64,000 bases of DNA from JANQSP01 sp965226095 (GTDB taxonomy: Bacteria > Bdellovibrionota > Bdellovibrionia > Bdellovibrionales > UBA1609). Below the pieces are notes generated by a model that made no database searches, was not told where the DNA came from, and worked only from the letters and a program-made list of their open reading frames with translations. The position numbers and the translations under genes were made by a program. Below are positions 43,635 to 52,449 of this stretch, in pieces; within the stretch, counting starts at the first letter, position 1; every line of letters starts with the position of its first letter. The stretch covers positions 372,001 through 436,000 of the forward strand of contig OZ245336.1 of the NCBI GenBank assembly GCA_965226095.1, given 5' to 3'.

Positions 43635-45087
43635 AAAATGGAAAGTGGTTATTGGTTTGGAAATTCATGCTCAGCTTTTAACAAGCAGTAAATTATTTTC
43701 TACAGATGCCGCACATTTTATAGATAAAGAAAACACACATATTCATCCAGTTAGCATAGGATTACCGGGTACTTTACCGGTTTTAAATAAAAAAGCGATT
43801 GAATATGCTTCTCAAGTAGGACTGGCTTTGAATTGTCGGATCAATAAACGTTCGGTTTTTGCAAGAAAGAATTATTTTTATCCGGATTTACCAAAAGGTT
43901 ATCAAATCTCACAGTATGCAGAGCCTTTATGTGAGATAGGTTATATAGAATTTGATTGTGAAGGAAAGAGAAAAAAAGTGCGTATCAATCGTGTTCATGT
44001 AGAAGAAGATGCTGGTAGATTTCATCATCATCAAGGATGCTCTTTGGTTAATTTTAATCGCTCCAGTGTACCACTTGTGGAAATTGTTTCAGAGCCGGAT
44101 TTATCCTCTCCTAAGGAAGCGGGAGAAATGGTGAGGACTTTACGAAGAATTTTAAGATACTTAAAAGTATGTGATGGTAATTTGGAAGAAGGTTCTCTTC
44201 GTTGTGATTGCAATGTTAGTGTTAATAAAATATCCGACAATAAGCTTGGTACACGCACAGAAATAAAAAATGTTAATTCTTTTAAATTTATTGAAAAATC
44301 TATAGAGTATGAAATACAAAGACAAATTCATGTTTTGGAAAGTGGTGGATCTATTACACAGGAAACTCGTCTATATGATTCAACTAAAAATAAAACATTT
44401 TCTCTTCGTTCCAAAGAAGAAGCTAGTGACTATCGTTATTTTCCTGATCCGGATCTTCCGCCAGTTTTATTGGTTGATGAATGGATTAAGGAGCAACAAA
44501 ACAAAATTCCTGAATTGTTTTTACAAAAAACAGAAAGGTTTCAAAATGAATATCAACTTTCCCAATCGGAAGCGGCTCTCATTGCAGACGAATCAGATCG
44601 AGCTGATTATTTTGAAAAGATGGTGAAGGTCAGCAAAGAAACCAAGCTATCTGCTAATTGGTTAATTAATGAAGTGTTGGCTCGTCTTAATGAGAAAAAA
44701 AAACAAATAGGACAATGTCCTGTTTCTCCAGAAAATCTGGGGGAGATGGTAAGGATGATTAGTGAAAAAGAAATTTCCGGGAAAATAGGTAAAAGAGTTT
44801 TCACTGAAATGTGGACTAGGGGTTTAAAAACTGATTCAAAAAGTAAGGGTAGTAAAAACTGTAAACAAATTGTTAATGAATTAGGATTAAAAAAAATTAC
44901 AGATGAACAAATATTATCCTCCATGGTAGAGAGTGTTCTTGAGAAATTTCCAAAACAGGTAGTAGATTACAAGCAGGGGAAACATAAAATTTTTGGTTTT
45001 TTTATTGGTGAATTGATGAAACAAAGTAAAGGCCAAGCAGATCCAGAAATTTTAAATCGTATTTTACAAGGAAAATTAAAATCCTGA
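43627..45087 (+). CDS. gatB: Asp/Glu-tRNA amidotransferase subunit B
   Basis: 486 aa from the ATG at 43627 (MFEKWKVVIGLEIHAQL, the normal GatB start), preceded by GGAAGAAG; a TTG 6 codons earlier is less likely. Kinase/amidotransferase core with GLPGTLPVLN, KNYFYPDLPKGYQISQ and VPLVEIVSEPD, then a helical and a YqeY-like tRNA-binding tail. With AsnRS present, the complex should mainly convert Glu-tRNA(Gln) to Gln-tRNA(Gln); that would require absence of GlnRS elsewhere. Confidence 0.97.
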   Translation: MFEKWKVVIGLEIHAQLLTSSKLFSTDAAHFIDKENTHIHPVSIGLPGTLPVLNKKAIEYASQVGLALNCRINKRSVFARKNYFYPDLPKGYQISQYAEPLCEIGYIEFDCEGKRKKVRINRVHVEEDAGRFHHHQGCSLVNFNRSSVPLVEIVSEPDLSSPKEAGEMVRTLRRILRYLKVCDGNLEEGSLRCDCNVSVNKISDNKLGTRTEIKNVNSFKFIEKSIEYEIQRQIHVLESGGSITQETRLYDSTKNKTFSLRSKEEASDYRYFPDPDLPPVLLVDEWIKEQQNKIPELFLQKTERFQNEYQLSQSEAALIADESDRADYFEKMVKVSKETKLSANWLINEVLARLNEKKKQIGQCPVSPENLGEMVRMISEKEISGKIGKRVFTEMWTRGLKTDSKSKGSKNCKQIVNELGLKKITDEQILSSMVESVLEKFPKQVVDYKQGKHKIFGFFIGELMKQSKGQADPEILNRILQGKLKS

Positions 45088-45977
45088 CTATTGCCACAAT
45101 AGATATTGGTTCTAATACTTCTTTGTTACTCATTGCCAGATTTTCTGGGGACTATTTAAAAAAACTACCAGAGATATTAGTGGATCAAATTTTTTTTACT
45201 CGTTTGGCAGAAGGAATTTTGCAAAAAAGAGAAATAAAAAAATCGGCTTTAAAAAGACAGGAAATGTTTTTTCAAAAAGCCCAACATTTAATCAATAGGC
45301 ATTCTGTGAATAAGGTAAGATGTGTAGCTACTGCTTCTGCTCGTCTAGCTCAGAATTCTGATGAATTAGTGGTTTTAGCAAAAAAATATGGTTTTTTTAT
45401 TGATATTATTTCTGCTGAAATGGAAGCTCAGATCAGTCGATATGGAGCTTTATTTGATTTATCGGTGGAGTCTACTAAACAGACAGTGGTTTTAGATATA
45501 GGAGGAGCTTCTACAGAGATCAGCACGGAAACACGCTTTTTTAGTTTAAATATGGGTTCTGTTAGCTTGACCGAAAGAGTGTTACATCAGGATCCACCTT
45601 CTCAAACTGAGCTTAAAAATTTAAAGGAGGTTGTTTTAGCGGAAATAAATACCCTACCTAAAAGAGTGTTTCATAAGAATTCTATTTTAGTAGCTACTGC
45701 CGGTATACCTACCACTTTAATGGCGTTGGAAAAAAAACAAGCTGAAATCAAACAAATTCATGGGGATATTCTGAGTAGGTATCAAATTCAACAGTGGTAT
45801 GAAAATTTAATTCATTTAAATATTAGAGAAAGAAAAAGTTTACCTACTATGCCGGTTTATAGGGCAGATGTAATTATTGCTGGTGTTAGTGTCCTAAAAG
45901 AAATTATGGATTATTTTCAATGGGAGAAATGTGTTGTTTCTACGACCGGGCTTCGATATGGTTTGCTATATTATTGA
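45084..45977 (+). CDS. Ppx/GppA-family phosphatase (short form)
   Basis: About 297 aa. The family's phosphate-1 motif IATIDIGSNTSLLLI lies upstream of the first standard start (TTG 45123), so translation must begin earlier. The frame upstream has only CTG at 45084 (AAGGA 11 bases before) or ATT at 45075. Phosphate-2 motif VVLDIGGASTEIS and VATAGIPTTLMAL are intact; it ends after the actin-like core (no C-terminal HD-like half). Family members hydrolyse polyphosphate or pppGpp. It begins within the gatB stop region, so it is probably the fourth gene of gatCAB. Confidence 0.85.
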   Translation: MTIATIDIGSNTSLLLIARFSGDYLKKLPEILVDQIFFTRLAEGILQKREIKKSALKRQEMFFQKAQHLINRHSVNKVRCVATASARLAQNSDELVVLAKKYGFFIDIISAEMEAQISRYGALFDLSVESTKQTVVLDIGGASTEISTETRFFSLNMGSVSLTERVLHQDPPSQTELKNLKEVVLAEINTLPKRVFHKNSILVATAGIPTTLMALEKKQAEIKQIHGDILSRYQIQQWYENLIHLNIRERKSLPTMPVYRADVIIAGVSVLKEIMDYFQWEKCVVSTTGLRYGLLYY

Positions 45978-46077
45978 TTTTTTCGCAAGGCACTAAATTT
46001 TGCACAATGTCATATAAAAAATAACTTCAATGTAATTTTAAGTTTGCTTTTTATTTTTGATTGGTTTAGGAGATGAA

Positions 46078-46121
46078 AGTGTGTATTTATTTCAAGGTAT
46101 GATAGTGTGTATTTATTTCAA
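46078..46121 (+). repeat. 26-bp tandem duplication at the start of the LysM-like lipoprotein gene
   Basis: An 18-base segment AGTGTGTATTTATTTCAA occurs at 46078-46095 and again at 46104-46121, a 26-base period. The AGGAG ribosome site (46068-46072) lies just before the first copy. The frame-correct GTG start is in the second copy, 34 bases away. Confidence 0.75.
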
Positions 46122-47303
46122 AATATAATTAAACAGTTTCTTGTTTTTATCTTTATTCCTTCCTTTTTAATTTTTGGTCTTGTTTCTTGTTCTCTGTTTA
46201 GTTCTGAAGAATCTCCAGGAGATGTAGAGGAAGAATATGATGAAAATGAAGAAGGTGATAGCGCAGACGCTGGAGAATCAGAATGGGATGAAGAGGATAT
46301 TGAGTATATAGATGAAGAGGATATTGAGTATATAGATGAAGAAGATGAAGATATGTTACCTGATGCAGGAGAAGAATATGCTGAAGAAGAAAGCATAGAA
46401 AATGATGAAGTAATTGGACAAGGAGCTTTAAATACAGAGATTGAGGATGATTCTCCCTATGAAACAGTAGATATAGCAGCCTCTGAGCAGGAGGGATCAA
46501 CTTCCACACTAAACCCGCCGAGTTCTGAACCAGTTGTTCCAGCTAAAACCTGGGTTCCTGTGAAAAAGATTAAAACCACACCTTATAGTAAAGCGGGATT
46601 TTTAGTAAATGCTGTATATATTGCGCGAGCTGATGACACTATTCCATCAGTGGCTCTAAAGATTTTTAATTCTGATCAAAGCTCACAACTATTGGCTATT
46701 AATCAACATTTTGGAAATAGAGATTTAAAAGTGGGAGATAAAATTTATTATCAGTCACCTACTCGTCCTGAAGATTCTTCCAGCTTATTGTTTTATTTTG
46801 AAGATATAGGTGCTCAGCCGGGAATATACTCTGCCGCTCCAGGTGAGAATATACGTACTCTGTCTTCAACATTATTGGGTGATTCTAATAGTTGGAAAGA
46901 AATTTGGGCTTCCAATCCTGAAGTTCAATCCAAATGGGTGTTAAATCAACCAGTTGATTTAAAGTATTGGACTTCGGAATCAGCTTCAATGCCGGAACCT
47001 GAACCAATGCCGGAACCTGAACCAATGCCGGAACCTGAACCAATGCCAGAACCAACTCCACCAGAGAATGGCCAAAAAGCTGATAAAATGCCTACTCCAT
47101 TTCCACCAGATGGTGGTGGTGAGACTAATCAATTATCAACAAAAGCGGCTGATTTTAAAGGAAAAATTTCCAGAGATATTATAATTGGCTTGGTTTTAGT
47201 TGTAATTGTGATTATTTTGATTTTTTTAATCAGGAAAAAGAGAAAACAAAAGGCTTTTGACTATACAGCTGCTAATTTTGAAATAGATCCGGAAGATGAT
47301 TAA
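46107..47303 (+). CDS. Acidic lipoprotein with LysM-like domains and C-terminal membrane helix
   Basis: 398 aa. Lipobox LVSC after a hydrophobic leader (Cys about 28). A very acidic region (residues 34-100) contains a 9-residue tandem repeat EDIEYIDEE. Two LysM-like segments follow: RADDTIPSVALKIF...INQHFGNRDLKVGDKI and APGENIRTLSSTLLG...NPEVQSKWVLNQPVDL. Then come a MPEPEP repeat (18-bp DNA repeat, 46990-47046) and a hydrophobic helix IIIGLVLVVIVIILIFLI with a basic end. Both lipid anchor and C-terminal helix are predicted, an odd combination. A role at the cell wall is inferred from the LysM resemblance. The start codon is uncertain because of the duplication described above. Confidence 0.7.
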   Translation: MYLFQNIIKQFLVFIFIPSFLIFGLVSCSLFSSEESPGDVEEEYDENEEGDSADAGESEWDEEDIEYIDEEDIEYIDEEDEDMLPDAGEEYAEEESIENDEVIGQGALNTEIEDDSPYETVDIAASEQEGSTSTLNPPSSEPVVPAKTWVPVKKIKTTPYSKAGFLVNAVYIARADDTIPSVALKIFNSDQSSQLLAINQHFGNRDLKVGDKIYYQSPTRPEDSSSLLFYFEDIGAQPGIYSAAPGENIRTLSSTLLGDSNSWKEIWASNPEVQSKWVLNQPVDLKYWTSESASMPEPEPMPEPEPMPEPEPMPEPTPPENGQKADKMPTPFPPDGGGETNQLSTKAADFKGKISRDIIIGLVLVVIVIILIFLIRKKRKQKAFDYTAANFEIDPEDD

Positions 47304-47319
47304 AAAATTGTTTGTGTAT

Positions 47320-47347
47320 TTGACAAATATCCATTAAACTAAATAAT
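47320..47347 (+). promoter_or_regulatory. Promoter of rho
   Basis: TTGACA (47320-47325, perfect) and AATAAT (47342-47347, 5 of 6) with 16-base spacing. The start would be near 47354, leaving a leader of about 200 bases before the rho ATG. Such leaders are used for Rho autoregulation in other bacteria. Confidence 0.6.
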
Positions 47348-47553
47348 ACTTAATATAAAGCCCTAATGATCAGGGTATCGTTTTAAAATCAGAATTAACT
47401 TATCCAAGGTGTGTATTATTTAAAAAAGCGGTGAGTTGACTTAATAGAGATAAAGAACCGTTCAACATTCAAATATATAAAAAATTAAAAGAGAGTAAAA
47501 AAAACAGCAATCAGGAAAACATCTAAAAAATACTTTTAGTTTAATAAAAAATT

Positions 47554-49074
47554 ATGACAGATTCTGAAACCAATAAAAATAATAAACCTTTTTCTTCCAA
47601 GAGCGGAGGGGATAACTTTTCTTCATCAGAGAAAAAGATAAATCGTCGATCCGGTTCTCGACAATCCTCTCATCGATCTAAGAATCGATATAGAAATAAT
47701 AATACCGGAAATGGTGGAAATGCTAATGAAAGTCATCGTTTTTATAGACCAGCTAAAGAGGATTTTAATGTTCCACAACAGGAAGTAGATCTTTCAGATA
47801 TTAGCCTAACAGATCAAGAGAAAAAGGATCTGGATTTTAAAAATCTTAGATCAAAAGATATTCGAGAAGTGATGGCTTTAGCTCAAAAACTTAAAATTGA
47901 AAATCCTGCAGGTCTGAAAAGACAGGATATGATATTTGAAATTTTAAAAAGAGCGGCTCAATTAGGGGATGTATATGGTGGAGGTGTGTTAGAAATTCTA
48001 CCGGATGGTTATGGGTTTTTGCGTTCTCCAGACTATAACTATCTTCCAGGTATTGATGATATTTATGTGAGTCATGTACAGATTCGTCGGTTTGGTTTGA
48101 GAACAGGGGATTCCATTAGTGGCACTATCCGTCCTCCTAAATCCAGTGAAAAATATTTTGCACTTCTTAATGCTGATAGTGTGAATTTTGAAGCTACCGA
48201 ACATTCTAAAGAAAAAATTCTGTTTGATAATTTAACCCCTCTATATCCTGATAAGTGTCTTAGTTTGGAGTGGAAACAGTCGGAATACACTACACGAGTG
48301 GTTAATCTTATGGCTCCATTAGGTAAAGGGCAAAGAGCCCTGATTGTGGCTCCACCGAGAACAGGTAAAACCGTTTTACTGCAAAATATAGCGAATGCCA
48401 TCAGTAAGAATCATGAAGAAGTGTATTTAATAGTGTTACTTATCGATGAAAGGCCGGAAGAAGTAACCGATATGTTGAGAAATGTAAACGGAGAAGTAAT
48501 TTCATCTACTTTTGATGAACCAGCTACTCGTCATGTACAGGTGGCGGAGATGGTGCTTGAAAAAGCCAAGCGATTGGTGGAGCATAAAAAAGATGTTGTG
48601 ATTTTATTGGATTCTATTACTCGTTTGGCTCGAGCTTATAATACAGTTGTTCCACCATCCGGTAAAATTTTATCAGGTGGTGTGGATTCCAGCGCTCTTC
48701 ATAAACCAAAAAGGTTTTTTGGGGCTGCTCGAAATATAGAAGAAGGTGGAAGCCTCACTATTATTGCTACAGCTCTGATTGATACAGGTTCTCGTATGGA
48801 TGAAGTTATTTTTGAAGAGTTTAAAGGTACAGGTAATTCAGAAATTCATCTGGATCGAAAACTCATGGAAAGAAGAATATTTCCTTGTATGGATATCAAT
48901 AAGTCGGGTACTCGAAAAGAAGACCTACTTATGCCGGAAAATGAACTTAATCGATTATTGATTTTGAGAAAAGTTTTAGCGCCCATGAATGTGGTAGATA
49001 GTATGGGATTTCTTCTAGATAAACTAAAAAAAGCTAAAACTAATCAAGATTTTCTGGAAAATATGAGTAGTTAG
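47554..49074 (+). CDS. rho: Transcription termination factor Rho
   Basis: 506 aa hexameric RNA helicase. A long Asn/Ser/Arg/Lys-rich N-terminal extension (1-75) precedes the canonical region. The RNA-binding cold-shock-like domain has LEILPDGYGFLRSPDYNYLPGIDDIYVS. P-loop APPRTGKTVLL near residues 265-275, Walker B VVILLDSITRLARAYN, Q-loop/R-loop region PSGKILSGGVDSSALHKPKRFFGAARN. ATG start without a strong ribosome site. First gene of rho-prfA-prmC-murA. Confidence 0.98.
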   Translation: MTDSETNKNNKPFSSKSGGDNFSSSEKKINRRSGSRQSSHRSKNRYRNNNTGNGGNANESHRFYRPAKEDFNVPQQEVDLSDISLTDQEKKDLDFKNLRSKDIREVMALAQKLKIENPAGLKRQDMIFEILKRAAQLGDVYGGGVLEILPDGYGFLRSPDYNYLPGIDDIYVSHVQIRRFGLRTGDSISGTIRPPKSSEKYFALLNADSVNFEATEHSKEKILFDNLTPLYPDKCLSLEWKQSEYTTRVVNLMAPLGKGQRALIVAPPRTGKTVLLQNIANAISKNHEEVYLIVLLIDERPEEVTDMLRNVNGEVISSTFDEPATRHVQVAEMVLEKAKRLVEHKKDVVILLDSITRLARAYNTVVPPSGKILSGGVDSSALHKPKRFFGAARNIEEGGSLTIIATALIDTGSRMDEVIFEEFKGTGNSEIHLDRKLMERRIFPCMDINKSGTRKEDLLMPENELNRLLILRKVLAPMNVVDSMGFLLDKLKKAKTNQDFLENMSS

Positions 49075-49180
49075 TAATCCCTTAATATTAGTAAATAAGT
49101 ATCAAAATTGGTAGTTGAAAAAAAATCATCAATCTGATGAAATCAATGTAATAAATCTTATAAAATTAAGAGTGATAAAA

Positions 49181-50281
49181 ATGTTTAAAAAGTTAAATAA
49201 ACTGGAGCTTAAATATCAAGAATTGGAGAAAAAATTACAAAATTTTTCTTCCAATATGCTGCCAGAGGAAAGAATAAAATATTTAAAAGAACATTCTCAG
49301 CTTTCTCAGCCGGTACAGCTTTATCAAAAGTATAAAAAACTGAAAGAGCAATTAAAGTACTATGAAAATGTGATCGCTGAAAATAAGGAGGATAAAGAGT
49401 TTATTGTTTTAGCTAAAGAGGAATTAATAAATTTACAAACAGGATTAACTCAACAGGAAGGAGCCTTAAAAACGTTCTTAATTCCTATAGATCCAATGGA
49501 TGAAAAAAATATTATTATGGAAATTCGCCCTGCTGCCGGGGGAGATGAAGCTGCCTTGTTTGCTGATGATTTATTTACCATGTATTCTCATTATGCCAAT
49601 AAAAAGAATTGGAAATTGGAAATACTGTCTACTTCAAAAGGAAACAGTGGAGGTTTTAAAGAAATAGTTTGTGCTATTTCTGGAAAAAATGTGTATAAAG
49701 ATTTAAAGTATGAAAGTGGAGTGCACCGAGTACAAAGAGTTCCTAAAACAGAATCTCAAGGGAGAATTCATACTTCTACTGTGACAGTTGTTGTTTTACC
49801 TTCTGCTACTGCAGTTGATGTGACTATCAATCCTTCTGATTTAAGAATTGATACTTTTCGTTCCAGTGGCGCTGGCGGTCAACATGTTAATACAACTGAT
49901 AGCGCTATTCGTATTGTGCATTTACCAACTCAAACTATAGTGCAATGTCAGGATGAAAAATCTCAACATGCCAATAAAGAAAAAGCTATGAAGGTGCTAT
50001 TAGCTCGTTTATATGATCAGCAGGTTCAAAAACAGAAGGAAGAAGAATCTAAAACCCGTCTGTCTCAAATTGGCTCTGGTGATAGATCGGAAAAAGTTAG
50101 AACCTATAACTTCCCTCAAGCTCGTGTGACGGATCATCGAATTACACTTACTCTTTATAATTTGGATTTAATAATGAAAGGGGATTTGGAACTTTTCATA
50201 GACCCTTTAAAAACAAAACATACTGAAGAGCTAATAGCTAGTAATTTAGAAGGTACTTTGGAGGGAGAAGAGGAAAAATGA
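49181..50281 (+). CDS. prfA: Peptide chain release factor 1
   Basis: 366 aa from the ATG at 49181 (MFKKLNKLELKYQELEKKL); a TTG at 49115 would add 22 unlikely residues. Stop-codon recognition segment RVQRVPKTESQGRIHTS carries the RF1-type PxT motif. Catalytic GGQ is at 232-234 in SSGAGGQHVNTTDSA. Terminates at UAA/UAG. Its TGA overlaps the prmC ATG (ATGA), and PrmC methylates this very GGQ glutamine. Confidence 0.98.
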   Translation: MFKKLNKLELKYQELEKKLQNFSSNMLPEERIKYLKEHSQLSQPVQLYQKYKKLKEQLKYYENVIAENKEDKEFIVLAKEELINLQTGLTQQEGALKTFLIPIDPMDEKNIIMEIRPAAGGDEAALFADDLFTMYSHYANKKNWKLEILSTSKGNSGGFKEIVCAISGKNVYKDLKYESGVHRVQRVPKTESQGRIHTSTVTVVVLPSATAVDVTINPSDLRIDTFRSSGAGGQHVNTTDSAIRIVHLPTQTIVQCQDEKSQHANKEKAMKVLLARLYDQQVQKQKEEESKTRLSQIGSGDRSEKVRTYNFPQARVTDHRITLTLYNLDLIMKGDLELFIDPLKTKHTEELIASNLEGTLEGEEEK

Positions 50282-51132
50282 CACTGGGAAATTTTGTTTA
50301 TGAAGCAACGAAAACACTCAATACTTCATCATCTCGCTTGGATGCTGAGTTGTTAATTGCAAAAATATTAAATTGTTCCAGAGAGAAACTTTATATTATG
50401 TGGGATAAAGTTTTAACTTCTAAAGAAGTACGGCAAATAAAAAATCTGTTTAAACAAAGAAAACAAGGCTGGCCAATTGCTTATTTGCTGGCAGAAAAAG
50501 AATTCTATGGACAGATTTTTAAAGTTAATCCTCCAGTATTTATTCCCAGACCAGATACGGAGTGTCTTGTTTCAGCTGTGCTTTCACAAAAAAATGAAGA
50601 TGAAAAGTTAACCATTATTGATTTAGGATCAGGTTCAGGTTGTGTGGGTTTAAGTCTGCTCAGGCATTTGCACAAGTGCCGGTTAGTTGCTGTTGATAAG
50701 GATTCAAAAGCGATCCAACTTAGTCAATTAAATGCTTGTCGATTAGGATTGGAAAAATTAAGCTTCTTCTTAAATAAAGATGTGATGCATTTATATAAAC
50801 AGGATTGGCTTGTGTTTACTGAGAACAAAACCAATTTAGTGGTTGCTAACCCTCCCTATATTGCTTTAAATGATCCACAGGTGCAAACAGAGGTAGTAAA
50901 TTTTGAATCTTCTTTGGCGTTATTTTCCGATAATGAAGGGTTTAAGTATATTTATTCCTGGTTAAAAGTTGCACAAAACTTACTTCATTCAGGTGGACAT
51001 TATTTTTTCGAAGTGGGAATTAATCAATCTCATCAATTTTATATAGGACAAAAAATAAGTAAAATGTGTTGTATAAATAACTTTGAAGATTTGTCTGGAA
51101 GAATCAGAGTTATGCAATTTGAAAAAATTTAA
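50278..51132 (+). CDS. prmC: Release factor glutamine methyltransferase PrmC
   Basis: 284 aa. N-terminal helical substrate domain, then a Rossmann methyltransferase with the SAM loop IIDLGSGSGCVGLSL and the catalytic NPPY starting at Asn191 (VVANPPYIAL). N5-methylates the GGQ glutamine of release factors. Translationally coupled to prfA. Confidence 0.97.
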   Translation: MTLGNFVYEATKTLNTSSSRLDAELLIAKILNCSREKLYIMWDKVLTSKEVRQIKNLFKQRKQGWPIAYLLAEKEFYGQIFKVNPPVFIPRPDTECLVSAVLSQKNEDEKLTIIDLGSGSGCVGLSLLRHLHKCRLVAVDKDSKAIQLSQLNACRLGLEKLSFFLNKDVMHLYKQDWLVFTENKTNLVVANPPYIALNDPQVQTEVVNFESSLALFSDNEGFKYIYSWLKVAQNLLHSGGHYFFEVGINQSHQFYIGQKISKMCCINNFEDLSGRIRVMQFEKI

Positions 51133-51147
51133 ATCAGGTAAAAAATA

Positions 51148-52398
51148 ATGGATAAAATCAGTATTACGGGTGGAAAAAAACTTCATGGAAAAATAAAAAT
51201 CAGTGGATCAAAAAATGCTGCATTACCTTTATTATTTTCCAGTTTATTAGTGGAAGGTGAACATACCTTTCATAATGTTCCTCATCTTCAGGATGTAAAA
51301 ACAACCTGTTTATTGTTAGAGCATTTAGGTTGTCGTGTAAAATGGGAAAATCAAAACACATTAAAAATAAGTACACAAAAACTAAAATCCAAATCTCCTT
51401 ATGAGCTGGTGTGTAAGATGCGAGCTGGTATTTTGTCTTTAGGGCCTTTGTTAGCGCGTACTGGTTTAGTGGAAGTCAGTCTACCAGGAGGTTGTGCGAT
51501 TGGTACCAGAGCTGTCAATTTACATTTAAAAGGGTTGCAGCAAATGGGTGCTTCCATTGAAATTCAAAAAGGAAATATTATTGGTAAAGTGAAAAAATTA
51601 AAAGGAAGTCATATTGTATTAGATTTTCCAACGGTTGGAGGGACACAAAATCTAATGATGGCGGCTTGTTTAGCTGAAGGTTCTACATTTATTAAAAATG
51701 CTGCTTGTGAACCGGAAATAGTGGATTTGGCGGATTACTTATGTAAAATGGGAGCTCATATTGAAGGAGCGGGTACAGCTTTGATAAAAATACATCCTGC
51801 ATCTTTGCATCCCAGCGAACACACTGTGATTCCAGATCGAATTGAAGCTGGAACTTTACTTTTGGCAAGTGCTATTACAAAAGGAAATATTCTTGTTCAA
51901 AATTGTATTCCATCTCATTTAGATGCTTTGATTTCAAAATTAAAACAAGCCGGTTTTTTTATTAAAATAGCAGAAAAACATATAGAACTTTCCTCTCCTA
52001 GTCATTTTTCATCAGTGGATGTTGTCACTGCTCCCTATCCAGGATTTCCCACAGATCTTCAAGCTCAGTTCACGGCTTTGCTTACACAGGCAGATAAAGG
52101 GAATGTAGGCTCTGTGAAGGAAACTATTTTTGAAAATCGGTTTATGCATATTCAGGAATTAGTGCGTTTAGGTGCTGATATTCAATTGGATGGAAATAGG
52201 GCTTTAGTCCGAGGAGGGACTTGCTTAGAAGGCGCTCCTGTCACTGCTACTGATTTAAGGGCTTCTGCTTGTCTCATCCTGGCAGGGCTTGTAGCCCAAG
52301 GCAGGACACTTGTACATAGAGTCTATCATCTCGATAGAGGTTATGAAAAACTGGAAGAAAAGCTATTTCAATTAGGAGCAGATATCAAGCGAATTTAA
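51148..52398 (+). CDS. murA: UDP-N-acetylglucosamine 1-carboxyvinyltransferase MurA
   Basis: 416 aa. First committed step of peptidoglycan precursor synthesis. Lys22 in SGSKNAALP and catalytic Cys116 in LPGGCAIGTRAVNLH are intact, so fosfomycin sensitivity would be expected at the enzyme level. C-terminal TDLRASACLILAGLVAQG and the YHLDRGYEKLEEKL end are canonical. 15 bases after prmC. Confidence 0.98.
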   Translation: MDKISITGGKKLHGKIKISGSKNAALPLLFSSLLVEGEHTFHNVPHLQDVKTTCLLLEHLGCRVKWENQNTLKISTQKLKSKSPYELVCKMRAGILSLGPLLARTGLVEVSLPGGCAIGTRAVNLHLKGLQQMGASIEIQKGNIIGKVKKLKGSHIVLDFPTVGGTQNLMMAACLAEGSTFIKNAACEPEIVDLADYLCKMGAHIEGAGTALIKIHPASLHPSEHTVIPDRIEAGTLLLASAITKGNILVQNCIPSHLDALISKLKQAGFFIKIAEKHIELSSPSHFSSVDVVTAPYPGFPTDLQAQFTALLTQADKGNVGSVKETIFENRFMHIQELVRLGADIQLDGNRALVRGGTCLEGAPVTATDLRASACLILAGLVAQGRTLVHRVYHLDRGYEKLEEKLFQLGADIKRI

Positions 52399-52449
52399 TA
52401 AAAAATCAGATCAGATAAAGGCTTATTTTATGTTAAGATAACAAAGAAG

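Noticed and set aside
46291..46338. Possible small CRISPR or minisatellite from the 24-bp repeat
   Set aside because: The repeats are in frame and encode EDIEYIDEE units of the lipoprotein. There are no unique spacers or cas genes.
46118..46509. Two minus-strand ORFs opposite the acidic lipoprotein
   Set aside because: They mirror the GAA/GAT repeats (giving Ser- or Leu/His-rich strings) and have no homology-like pattern.
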